Shown here: one piece after another, positions 25,979 to 33,075 of the stretch
Numbering within the stretch: position 1 is the first letter of the stretch
Layout of the letters: each line of letters starts with the position of its first letter
Source: Bacteroidales bacterium
GTDB lineage: Bacteria > Bacteroidota > Bacteroidia > Bacteroidales > UBA932
Assembly (NCBI GenBank): GCA_023227835.1
Contig: JALOCI010000001.1
Span: 62,001-126,000 of the forward strand
Length of the DNA: 64,000 nt
Direction: 5' to 3'
Made by a program: the position numbers and the translations under genes
Notes under the pieces: model-generated
Seen by the model: the letters and a program-made list of their open reading frames with translations, nothing else
What the model was told of the DNA's origin: nothing
Databases searched by the model: none

Positions 25979-27964
25979 ATGATAACAAAACGTGACTTTT
26001 TTGTAACTATTTTACTCTTTTTCCTTACGAATTTTTCTTTTGCTGAAACCAGAAATGTCGAAGCTTCTCATAGTACATCACTAAGCTCAGTTTCTTTAAA
26101 TGTTAAATTTGCATATCTGACTGATGTACACATTTCTGTCGGCACAACAAATGTTGAGGACCTTGAGAATTCTGTAAAGGACATCAACACCATGGGAGAT
26201 ATAGAATTTGTGATTCTCGGCGGGGATATAACCGAGTTCGGGAGTGATCAAGAGATTTTACTTGCTAAATCAATTCTCGACAAACTGACTTGTCCTTATT
26301 ATATTCTTTCCGGTAACCATGATTCAAAGTGGAGTGAAAGCGGATGTAACACGTTCGCCAAGGTTTTCGGCTACGAGTCGTTTGATTTTGAGGTTGGCGG
26401 AATACGTTTTATAGGATGTAATTCCGGCCCTAACATGAGAATGGCTCCGGCTTTGGTGCCGCGCGAGAGCATTGTGTGGCTGGATTCGCTCACTAAGGCC
26501 ATTCCGCGCGGCACCCCTGTGATTTTTGTCAACCACTATCCTTTGACTGACGAAATGCTCAACTATAAGGATGTGCTGAATTTTCTCTCAAGGACCAACA
26601 TTCAGCTTGCTCTATGCGGACATGGCCACAATAACAGAAAACTCTCATATCAGGTCCCTGTTTCCCCGGCAATGACAATCAGGGGGGCAATGGGCCGGTC
26701 AAACCTGCGCGCAGGCCGGGCCAGTTCGGGTTACAACATTATTACAGTTGCAGATGGCAAGATTTCAATGGCCGAAAGGATGAACGGGGTCACTCTTTCT
26801 CCTTGGAATATATATAATATAATTGCACAAAATAAACAAGTTGCGGCTGCCGGAAGTCCGTCTGCAACTGCCTCGTCGACGGACCAAAAACAAAACTCAA
26901 AAAGCCAAATAAATCAGGAGGAGCAACTCAACTCTACAGGTAAACTCAATTCGGGTTCACAGATTAAACCCTTATGGGTCATTCAGGACAATACAGACAT
27001 AGGTTCCGGTGCAACTTACTCCGGAGGGGTGGTGTATTATGCAAATACTGCGGGTGTTGTCAAGGCTCTAGATGCAAAAAACGGCAGTCTGATATGGAGC
27101 TACAAAACCGGGGGCAAGATTTTTTCTACTCCGGCTGTCTCAAAAGGAAGATTGGTTGTCGGTTGTACTGATGGTTATATTTATTGCCTTGATACAAAGG
27201 GCGGACTTGTTTGGAAGGTGAAGGCGGAGAAGAGTGTGCTACCGGCTCCGGCCATTTATAAGGAAATTGTTTATATAGGTGCATCTGACGGCGTTTTCCG
27301 TGCGCTGAGACTGAAGGATGGTTCTGAAGTGTGGCGTTACAGCGGTATAAAGGGTTTTGTTGAGGCAAAGGCGTATGTTGATGATGAGGGTGTTTATATA
27401 GGTGACTGGAGAAACACTTTTTATGCATTTAATTCTAAGACAGGGGCGCTTCTATGGACATGGACTAACAAGAAACAGAACAGAATGCTCTCTCCTGCTG
27501 CGGTGTGGCCGGTGAAAGCCCATGGAAAGGTTTTCATCGTGACGCCTGAAAGAGTTGTTTATGCCTTGAATGCGGCTGATGGCAAGGAGTTGTGGAGTGC
27601 TAACGGTGGGAGGGAGGCTATCGGGCTCTCTTCCGATAAAAAGGCTATTTATATTAAAACAATGCAGGACACCGTTTTTGCGTGGTCAGCAGTTTCTAAT
27701 GTAGCAACACGTGTATGGTCTTCGTTTTCAGGTTATGGCTATGAGATTGCTCCATCGCCGATTACTACTCAGGATGGACTTCTCTTAATACCGACCGATA
27801 AGGGGAACATTTTTGCATTACGTGAGAGCGACGGAAAAGTTGCCTGGAGTTATAATTTTTCAATAGCTCTGATAAATTACATCCAGCCTTTGGGACGTCA
27901 CCGCATCCTCGTCAGCTCCATGGACGGTAAAGTAGGTATAATACTCTTAAATACAGGATTATAA
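25979..27964 (+). CDS. Secreted calcineurin-like phosphoesterase fused to a PQQ-type beta-propeller
   Basis: The 661-residue protein has a signal peptide (residues 1-22, ending SFAET). A metallophosphatase domain (about 45-275) carries all motifs: AYLTDVHIS, LGGDITEFG, LSGNHDSKW, FVNHYPL and LCGHGHNN. A Gln/Ser-rich linker (about 295-325) leads to seven or so PQQ/YVTN-like blades (about 330-660) with repeats such as VKALDAKNGSLIWSY, YCLDTKGGLVWKV and FRALRLKDGSEVWRY. It would act in the periplasm or at the surface; no lipobox is seen. Substrate is unknown, and the propeller may bind a partner or polymer. The gene is divergent from the capsule export operon. Confidence 0.85.
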   Translation: MITKRDFFVTILLFFLTNFSFAETRNVEASHSTSLSSVSLNVKFAYLTDVHISVGTTNVEDLENSVKDINTMGDIEFVILGGDITEFGSDQEILLAKSILDKLTCPYYILSGNHDSKWSESGCNTFAKVFGYESFDFEVGGIRFIGCNSGPNMRMAPALVPRESIVWLDSLTKAIPRGTPVIFVNHYPLTDEMLNYKDVLNFLSRTNIQLALCGHGHNNRKLSYQVPVSPAMTIRGAMGRSNLRAGRASSGYNIITVADGKISMAERMNGVTLSPWNIYNIIAQNKQVAAAGSPSATASSTDQKQNSKSQINQEEQLNSTGKLNSGSQIKPLWVIQDNTDIGSGATYSGGVVYYANTAGVVKALDAKNGSLIWSYKTGGKIFSTPAVSKGRLVVGCTDGYIYCLDTKGGLVWKVKAEKSVLPAPAIYKEIVYIGASDGVFRALRLKDGSEVWRYSGIKGFVEAKAYVDDEGVYIGDWRNTFYAFNSKTGALLWTWTNKKQNRMLSPAAVWPVKAHGKVFIVTPERVVYALNAADGKELWSANGGREAIGLSSDKKAIYIKTMQDTVFAWSAVSNVATRVWSSFSGYGYEIAPSPITTQDGLLLIPTDKGNIFALRESDGKVAWSYNFSIALINYIQPLGRHRILVSSMDGKVGIILLNTGL

Positions 27965-27981
27965 AAAATCAGTGCCACTAA
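27962..27981 (+). repeat. Dispersed palindromic repeat, copy 1
   Basis: Core ATCAGTGCCACTAA at 27968-27981, starting right after the phosphoesterase stop codon and ending a few bases before the ubiX ATG. Shares its core with copies near 28.55, 31.8, 31.9, 37.7, 42.8, 44.4 and 53.3 kb. Confidence 0.75.
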
Positions 27982-27987
27982 AAAAAC

Positions 27988-28563
27988 ATGACAAGAATCG
28001 TAATAGGCGTAACCGGGGCTAGTGGTCAGGTTTATGCGAAGAAAATAATAGAGAAAGTTGCAAAAATGCCGGAAATGGAATTGGATATAGCCTTTACTGA
28101 TACCGGCATGCAGGTTTTCATGGATGAAACAGGCGGTAATATTGAAATGTTTAGAACATATCCTAATGTCAAAATCCTTGATAATCACGGGTATTATAAC
28201 CGGAATGCATCCGGGTCGAATGCAGCCGACGCGATGATTGTTGTTCCATGCACGATGGGAACAGCCGGCCGCATAGCAAATGGCACTACATCTGATCTTA
28301 TATCAAGAATTGCGGAGGTCCAGCTAAAGGAGCGCCGCCGGCTCGTGATAGTGCCGCGTGAAATACCCTACTCTCTGATTCACTTAAGAAATTTACTGAC
28401 GTTGACAGAAGCTGGTGCAATTATCGCTCCGGCCTCCCCGTCTTTTTATTCAAACCCTTCGAGCTTGGATGATTTGACAGACCAATTTGCCGACAGGATT
28501 ATTGCTATCGCCGGAATCTCTGACATAAATCCATCTGATAAGTGGATGAATGAGTGGCACTGA
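27988..28563 (+). CDS. ubiX: Flavin prenyltransferase UbiX
   Basis: The 191-residue protein begins RIVIGVTGASGQVYAKKIIE, the FMN-binding Rossmann start of the UbiX/Pad1 flavoprotein family, and has VVPCTMGTAGRIANGTTSDLISR and the C-terminal RRLVIVPREIPYSLIHLRNLLTLTEAGAIIAPASPSFY. UbiX joins dimethylallyl phosphate to FMN to make prenylated FMN, cofactor of UbiD decarboxylases. No ubiD gene lies in the window. It is flanked by oppositely oriented copies of the dispersed repeat, and the downstream copy overlaps its last codons (WH-stop). Confidence 0.92.
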   Translation: MTRIVIGVTGASGQVYAKKIIEKVAKMPEMELDIAFTDTGMQVFMDETGGNIEMFRTYPNVKILDNHGYYNRNASGSNAADAMIVVPCTMGTAGRIANGTTSDLISRIAEVQLKERRRLVIVPREIPYSLIHLRNLLTLTEAGAIIAPASPSFYSNPSSLDDLTDQFADRIIAIAGISDINPSDKWMNEWH

Positions 28564-28566
28564 CAT
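28552..28566 (-). repeat. Dispersed palindromic repeat, copy 2 (inverted)
   Basis: AGTGGCACTGAC at 28553-28564 is the reverse of the core, overlapping the last two codons and stop of ubiX and facing copy 1, so ubiX lies between inverted copies. Confidence 0.65.
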
Positions 28567-29633
28567 TAAAAATAAAAATCCTTGAGCCACTTTTTATATA
28601 TAGGGTCCTGGAAGTTCCATGACACTCCGTCATTACAGAGTATCTCTTTTTTTAATGTTGCCTCCTTCAGGCGAACAACATTTGCGGACGAGTTGAAGTG
28701 GTAGTCAATCATAACCTGAGTCTCGCTGAATCTGGTTACTCCGTCAATGATTGCTTTCAGCAGATAGAGCTGATACATGCTGAGACGACTGGTTTTTGCC
28801 TTGAATTCGTGAACATGACATTGAATGAGGTCTTCAAATGATTCATGAAGTATCTGTTCCGTCATGAACCCCTTTGTCTTGTAAAAGGATATCTCCGCGA
28901 GCTGTTGCGTATAATATGGGTGTCCTTCGGTGAACTCATAAAGCTGGGATACAAGCTCTCTGGAGACAACCCTGCCGGCTTTCAGAAAATTCTTGATAAT
29001 GAATTCGGAAAACTGAAGCTCCGGAATCTGCTGCAATTTCACCCTTTCTGCATATCGATACAGATATTTGTCTTTTTCGAAAATCTGCTTCATCGCATTG
29101 ACCTCAGATCCGGTTATGAGGTAGGTCGTGCCGGTATGATCCCTCCAAACCCGTTCCAAAAGCTTGAGCGTTTTGTCAGGATGTTCGAAATTCAGCAACT
29201 CTTGAAATTCCACGAAATAGAGAATGATGTTGGTGTTGAACTTGCTTGCGAGAGCTTCAGAAAGATTCAGAACCAAATCGCGGTATTCATTCATTTCATG
29301 AATATACGAAATCATAAGCTCTTCCTCAAGCTTCTCCTTTTCATCACTACCCCTTGCAAAACATTCTACCAGTGAGGTTCTTATTGCCTTCAACAAATCT
29401 GCCTCAGAACGGACATTGAAAAGGTCTATTGTGCAGAGTTTGAATGAATACCTGTCTTGTTTCAGCTTGTTGAACACTTGTTGCATCAGCGAATTCTTTC
29501 CGCTTTTGGGCGGTTCGTATACTAAAACGTGTTTATTTCTGGTCAGGCGTTCAGTAATAGCATTAACTTCATTGATTCTCGGGATTGCATCTGCAACAAC
29601 TACAGGTTTGTTAAAAACAAAGGGTGATTCCAT
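28566..29633 (-). CDS. AAA-like ATPase with degenerate P-loop
   Basis: The 355-residue protein resembles the archaeal-type/AAA_35 ATPases common in Bacteroidetes: a P-loop position at VLVYEPPKSGKNSLMQQVF (residues 37-55), a strand LYFVEFQELLNF in the Walker B place, a sensor-like TTYLITGSEV and a winged-helix C-terminal region (LYEFTEGHPYYTQQLAEI onward). The P-loop has Lys but Asn-Ser after it instead of Thr/Ser, and the Walker B Asp is Val, so ATP hydrolysis is doubtful. It is a single gene converging on ubiX with 2 bp between. Function unknown. Confidence 0.75.
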   Translation of the reverse strand: MESPFVFNKPVVVADAIPRINEVNAITERLTRNKHVLVYEPPKSGKNSLMQQVFNKLKQDRYSFKLCTIDLFNVRSEADLLKAIRTSLVECFARGSDEKEKLEEELMISYIHEMNEYRDLVLNLSEALASKFNTNIILYFVEFQELLNFEHPDKTLKLLERVWRDHTGTTYLITGSEVNAMKQIFEKDKYLYRYAERVKLQQIPELQFSEFIIKNFLKAGRVVSRELVSQLYEFTEGHPYYTQQLAEISFYKTKGFMTEQILHESFEDLIQCHVHEFKAKTSRLSMYQLYLLKAIIDGVTRFSETQVMIDYHFNSSANVVRLKEATLKKEILCNDGVSWNFQDPIYKKWLKDFYF

Positions 29634-29712
29634 TTTTAAATTTAAGTAGGTTTGGTATCTATTCTATATTCGAGTATAGGCTTGCTTTACGCATATACAA
29701 AAATAAAAATGT

Positions 29713-29743
29713 TTTGATTAATTAATAAATAATAATATCTTTG
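29713..29743 (+). promoter_or_regulatory. Bacteroidetes-type promoter of rplU-rpmA
   Basis: TTTG (29713-29716), 19 bases, then TATCTTTG (29736-29743): an exact fit to the primary sigma factor consensus TTTG-N19-TAnnTTTG. It leaves a leader of about 90 bases before the rplU ATG, which could carry autoregulatory structure. Confidence 0.8.
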
Positions 29744-29838
29744 CGTTCCTGATTGAAAGGTAAAAAGATTGTTAAGCCATTGAAAAAGAGCTATTTAGTT
29801 AGCCGCTTACAGTCAAAAATATAATTATATTTTTTTAT

Positions 29839-30147
29839 ATGTACGCAATTGTTGACATTGCAGGACAGCAATTTAAAGTTGAAAAAGATAATAAAATCTT
29901 TGTTAACCGCCTAAAGGCAGAACAAGGTGCTTCTTTGTCCTTTGACAAGGTTTTACTTATCGATGAAGATGGAAAGATAAAAATTGGTTCTCCTTATGTT
30001 GAGGGTGCTTCGGTTAAGGCTAAAGTGCTGGAACATCTTAAAGGTGACAAGGTTATCGTTTTCAAAAAGATACGCCGCAAAGGCTTTGACAAGAAAAACG
30101 GTCATCGCCAGTACTTGACACAAATTTTAATCGAAGAGATCGCTTAA
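29839..30147 (+). CDS. rplU: 50S ribosomal protein L21
   Basis: The 102-residue protein begins MYAIVDIAGQQFKVEKDNKIFVNRL and ends with VIVFKKIRRKGFDKKNGHRQYLTQILIEEI, both diagnostic of L21, which binds 23S rRNA in the large subunit. Full family length. It is followed 26 bp later by rpmA, the conserved pairing, and both share the promoter at 29713. Confidence 0.98.
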   Translation: MYAIVDIAGQQFKVEKDNKIFVNRLKAEQGASLSFDKVLLIDEDGKIKIGSPYVEGASVKAKVLEHLKGDKVIVFKKIRRKGFDKKNGHRQYLTQILIEEIA

Positions 30148-30173
30148 TTAACAAAAAAAGAAAATTTTAGATT

Positions 30174-30452
30174 ATGGCTCACAAAAAAGGTGTCGGTAGT
30201 TCAAAGAACGGCCGCGAATCACACAGTAAACGATTAGGCGTAAAATTATTCGGCGGACAGATAGCTAAAGCAGGCAATATTCTTGTACGCCAAAGGGGTA
30301 CTGTTCACAATCCCGGTTTGAATGTCGGTATTGGTAAGGATCACACTCTTTATGCACTTATAGACGGTGTTGTTACTTTCAGAAAGAAAGCTGACAATAA
30401 GTCATTTGTCTCTGTATTGCCAGCGGCAGCAGAGGTAAACGCACAGGCATAA
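30174..30452 (+). CDS. rpmA: 50S ribosomal protein L27
   Basis: The 92-residue protein begins MAHKKGVGSSKNGRESHSKRLGVKLFGGQ, the exact L27 start; its N-terminus reaches the peptidyl-transferase centre. The GNILVRQRGT and GKDHTLYALIDG blocks complete the family pattern. There is no N-terminal cleavable extension of the Firmicutes type. Second gene of the rplU operon, followed by a terminator. Confidence 0.98.
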   Translation: MAHKKGVGSSKNGRESHSKRLGVKLFGGQIAKAGNILVRQRGTVHNPGLNVGIGKDHTLYALIDGVVTFRKKADNKSFVSVLPAAAEVNAQA

Positions 30453-30500
30453 GGAATCTCAGGATCGGACGTGCTCTTTTACAGGCACAATATTAATAAA

Positions 30501-30527
30501 ACCGGACAATTCAGTTCGGTTTTTTTA
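30501..30527 (+). terminator. Intrinsic terminator of rplU-rpmA
   Basis: ACCGGAC-AATTCA-GTTCGGT forms a 7-bp stem (one G-U pair) followed by seven T. The T tract runs directly into the TATCTTTG box serving wecB. Confidence 0.75.
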
Positions 30528-30533
30528 TCTTTG
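30526..30533 (+). promoter_or_regulatory. -7 box for wecB, probably leaderless
   Basis: TATCTTTG at 30526-30533 matches TAnnTTTG and lies only five bases before the wecB ATG (30539), so transcription would begin at or next to the start codon. No clear -33 TTTG is seen upstream. Confidence 0.5.
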
Positions 30534-30538
30534 CATAT

Positions 30539-31837
30539 ATGGAAGGAAATAGATTAAAAATACTGACTGTTGTCGGTGCACGTCCACAGATAATCAAGGC
30601 GGCAGCAATATCGAGGGCCATAAAAAACGCTTTTACGGGAAGGATAGTAGAAAAGATTCTGCATACAGGACAGCATTACGATACAAATATGTCAGAGGTT
30701 TTCTTTTCCGAAATGGGCATCCCTGCGCCTGATTACAATCTTAATGTGGGTTCCGCTACGCATGGAAGCCAGACAGCACTTATGATTTCTGGTATTGAAA
30801 AGGTGTTGGTTGCTGAAAAACCGGATCTTATTATTCTTTTTGGAGATACAAACTCGACTCTTGCCGGAGCAATTGCGGCTTCGAAACTACATGTGCCTGT
30901 AGCGCATATAGAGGCAGGTCTCCGCTCTTTCAACAAAGCCATGCCTGAAGAGATAAACAGAATCATGTGCGATCATGCTTCCACATGGTTGTTTGTGCCT
31001 ACAATCGCAGGTTTGAAAAATCTGAAAAAAGAAGGATTTGACGTTGCTGATTCTATAATTGCAAAAAAAAATGTTACAATTGACAATCCCGGTGTCTACC
31101 ATACCGGAGATGTCATGTACGATAACTCTCTCTATTTCTCGGATGTTGCTGAAGAAAAGGCTCCTTTGGGCGGAATACTGAGGAAAACTTTTGAAAATGG
31201 TTACAGGCGGCTCTCAGCTGCAGACAGAGCCGGAGAATGGCATTTGAAACAGGGAGAGTACATTTTGGCTACAATTCATCGTGATAACAATACGGATTAT
31301 CCAGAAAGGCTTAACGCCATTTTCAGGGCTTTGGCAGATATTGCGGAGGGTACTGCCGGTGAGAAGGGTGTTACTGTTGTCGTTCCTCTGCACCCGCGTA
31401 CCGAGAAAATGTTGGAGAAAGCTCTGGATCCTATGCTCTATGAGAGGGTTGTCAGACTGAGGGACAGAATTGAAACCGGAGATTTCCTGAGTGGTGCTTT
31501 GAGCGATAATCCCGGAGTTTTATTGCTCCCGCCTGCTTCATTTTTTGAGATGATATCTCTTGAAAAGGGGGCCAAAATGGTTATCACAGATTCAGGCGGT
31601 GTTCAGAAGGAGGCGTTCTTTTTCCGCAAACCTTCTCTTATTCTCAGGCATGAGACTGAATGGGTCGAGATTGTGGAATGCGGCGCGGCAAAGCTTGTTG
31701 ATGCTGATTACAATTCAATAATCGGCGGATATTTCGAGTTTTTAAGCAAAAGTGTGATTTACCCGGAAATATTTGGCGACGGCCGCGCTGCCGAAAAAAT
31801 CCTTAGTATTATTAGTGGCACTGATTTTTCTAATTAA
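30539..31837 (+). CDS. wecB: UDP-N-acetylglucosamine 2-epimerase (non-hydrolysing)
   Basis: The 432-residue protein has the GT-B-like epimerase pattern: LTVVGARPQIIKAAAISRA, LHTGQHYDTNMSEVFF, LIILFGDTNSTLAGAIAASKL, VAHIEAGLRSFNKAMPEEINR, TGDVMYDN, ATIHRDNNTD and VITDSGGVQKEAFF. It converts UDP-GlcNAc to UDP-ManNAc for surface polysaccharide. About 50 residues longer than E. coli WecB, with extra sequence around 180-225. Its final codons (SGTDFSN-stop) are formed by a copy of the dispersed repeat. It precedes the UpxY-type antiterminator. Confidence 0.93.
   Translation: MEGNRLKILTVVGARPQIIKAAAISRAIKNAFTGRIVEKILHTGQHYDTNMSEVFFSEMGIPAPDYNLNVGSATHGSQTALMISGIEKVLVAEKPDLIILFGDTNSTLAGAIAASKLHVPVAHIEAGLRSFNKAMPEEINRIMCDHASTWLFVPTIAGLKNLKKEGFDVADSIIAKKNVTIDNPGVYHTGDVMYDNSLYFSDVAEEKAPLGGILRKTFENGYRRLSAADRAGEWHLKQGEYILATIHRDNNTDYPERLNAIFRALADIAEGTAGEKGVTVVVPLHPRTEKMLEKALDPMLYERVVRLRDRIETGDFLSGALSDNPGVLLLPPASFFEMISLEKGAKMVITDSGGVQKEAFFFRKPSLILRHETEWVEIVECGAAKLVDADYNSIIGGYFEFLSKSVIYPEIFGDGRAAEKILSIISGTDFSN
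31812..31835 (-). repeat. Dispersed repeat, copy 3; left arm of a perfect 24-bp inverted repeat
   Basis: Reverse complement is identical over 24 bases to 31902-31925. It overlaps the last codons of wecB. The arms are separated by 66 bases. Confidence 0.9.
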
Positions 31838-31894
31838 CATATAATTAGGCCGCTACATGGTTGTATATAATTCGGAAAAACGTGTACATTGATA

Positions 31895-32398
31895 ATGAGT
31901 GAATTAGAAAAATCAGTGCCACTAAATTGGTTCGTACTATACACTGCAGCGCGTGCAGAGAAAAAGGTAGAGATGCGCCTGAGAGACATGGGCATCGATG
32001 TCTATCTTCCTATACACAGAATCAGACGAAAATGGAGCGACAGAATGAAAGTTGTGGATCTTCCATTGTTTAACTCTTATGTTTTTGTGAAATGTACTGA
32101 GCATCAGCTCAGAAAACTGCTTCTGGTATACGGAGTTGCAAGGATTGTGTATTATCTGCAACGTCCTGCAATTGTAAGAGACGAGGAGATAGAAGCTATA
32201 AGGGAGTTTCTGAAAATTGCCGATGGAAAGGAGGTTATCTATGAGGGTGACCGTGTGGAAATCGTAGCCGGTGCATTACGGGAAAAAAGCGGCAAGGTGC
32301 TTAAAGTTGACAAGAAGAGAGTAACACTGTTTTTAGAGGAACTTGGTGCTAAAATTTATGTATCTTTGTCAGAGGTAAACAAATTGAATAAAAATTAA
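31895..32398 (+). CDS. UpxY-family transcription antiterminator (NusG paralogue)
   Basis: I start at the ATG at 31895 (MSELEKSVPLNWFVLY), 167 residues; two codons further up only TTG is available. The NGN domain spans about residues 10-105 (WFVLYTAARAEKKVEMRLRDMGIDVYLPIHRIRRKWSDR, LFNSYVFVK) and a KOW domain about 115-160 (EGDRVEIVAGALREKSGKVLKVDKKR). In Bacteroides, UpxY proteins let RNA polymerase read through leader terminators of capsule operons. Here the gene lies in a housekeeping cluster about 6 kb from the capsule export genes, between wecB and DUF4290. Codons 4-11 are encoded by a copy of the dispersed repeat, so that repeat contributes residues LEKSVPL. Confidence 0.88.
   Translation: MSELEKSVPLNWFVLYTAARAEKKVEMRLRDMGIDVYLPIHRIRRKWSDRMKVVDLPLFNSYVFVKCTEHQLRKLLLVYGVARIVYYLQRPAIVRDEEIEAIREFLKIADGKEVIYEGDRVEIVAGALREKSGKVLKVDKKRVTLFLEELGAKIYVSLSEVNKLNKN
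31902..31925 (+). repeat. Dispersed repeat, copy 4; right arm of the 24-bp inverted repeat
   Basis: Perfect inverted match to 31812-31835. It lies inside the first codons of the upxY-like gene. A transcript from wecB could fold a 24-bp stem over the upxY start. Confidence 0.9.
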
Positions 32399-32399
32399 T

Positions 32400-33053
32400 A
32401 TGGATTATAATACTCAGAGGTCTAAACTGATAATGCCGGAGTACGGAAGGCACGTCCAGAAGATGATAGACCATGTCATGAACATTAAGGACAGAGAAAA
32501 GAGAAATGAACAGATCCGTGCGGTTGTTGGGGTGATGGGTATTCTTAATCCTCAACTCAGGGATATCAACGATTTCAAGCACAAGTTATGGGATCACGTT
32601 CAGATAATATCAGATTTTCAGATAGATATAGACTCTCCTTTTCCGACTCCTACAAGGGAGACTTTTGTCAATAAGCCTAATCCGATACCTTTGGAGAAAA
32701 CTCCGCTGAAGGCGGCCCATTATGGCCGCAATATTCAGAATATGATAGATATGGTCGCCGAAAAAGAGGAGGGCGAGGTCAGGGACGGTATGATTCATGT
32801 TCTTGCCAATTACATGCGCCAGCAATATCTTATATGGAACAAGGATACTGTTACTGAAGAGACTATTTTCAAGGATATCGTTGCTCTCTCAGGAGGAAGG
32901 CTTTCAATTCCTGCGGATATGCACCTGAGTACCTCTGTTCCTCAGGGTAACAGCGGAAATATCCATAACGCGGGGCATACCTCTTCGCGCAATATGCATC
33001 GTAATTTCAGGCAGGGAAAGAAGAAGGGGAATATTATCAAGAGAAATAAATAA
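32400..33053 (+). CDS. DUF4290 family protein
   Basis: The 217-residue protein begins MDYNTQRSKLIMPEYGRHVQKMIDHVMNIKDREKRNEQIRAVVGVMGILNPQLRDINDFKHKLWDH, which I recognise as the Bacteroidetes-specific DUF4290 family. A second similar half (AAHYGRNIQNMIDMVAEKEEGEVRDGMIHVLANYMRQQYL) suggests internal duplication. The tail is basic and Gly/Asn/Arg rich (residues about 185-217). It follows the antiterminator by 1 bp and precedes murA by 22 bp, and such genes are often next to murA in this phylum. Function unknown. Confidence 0.85.
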   Translation: MDYNTQRSKLIMPEYGRHVQKMIDHVMNIKDREKRNEQIRAVVGVMGILNPQLRDINDFKHKLWDHVQIISDFQIDIDSPFPTPTRETFVNKPNPIPLEKTPLKAAHYGRNIQNMIDMVAEKEEGEVRDGMIHVLANYMRQQYLIWNKDTVTEETIFKDIVALSGGRLSIPADMHLSTSVPQGNSGNIHNAGHTSSRNMHRNFRQGKKKGNIIKRNK

Positions 33054-33075
33054 CTCAACATAATCTTGACTTATC

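Noticed and set aside
28845..29375. Plus-strand frame of 176 codons opposite the AAA ATPase
   Set aside because: Antisense shadow; the minus-strand protein has a clear fold pattern and start.
31836..31901. Invertible promoter like those of Bacteroides fragilis capsule loci
   Set aside because: Kept only as a hypothesis: no Bacteroidetes promoter pair in the 66-bp spacer, no recombinase gene in the window, and the arms belong to a repeat family found elsewhere without flipping context.
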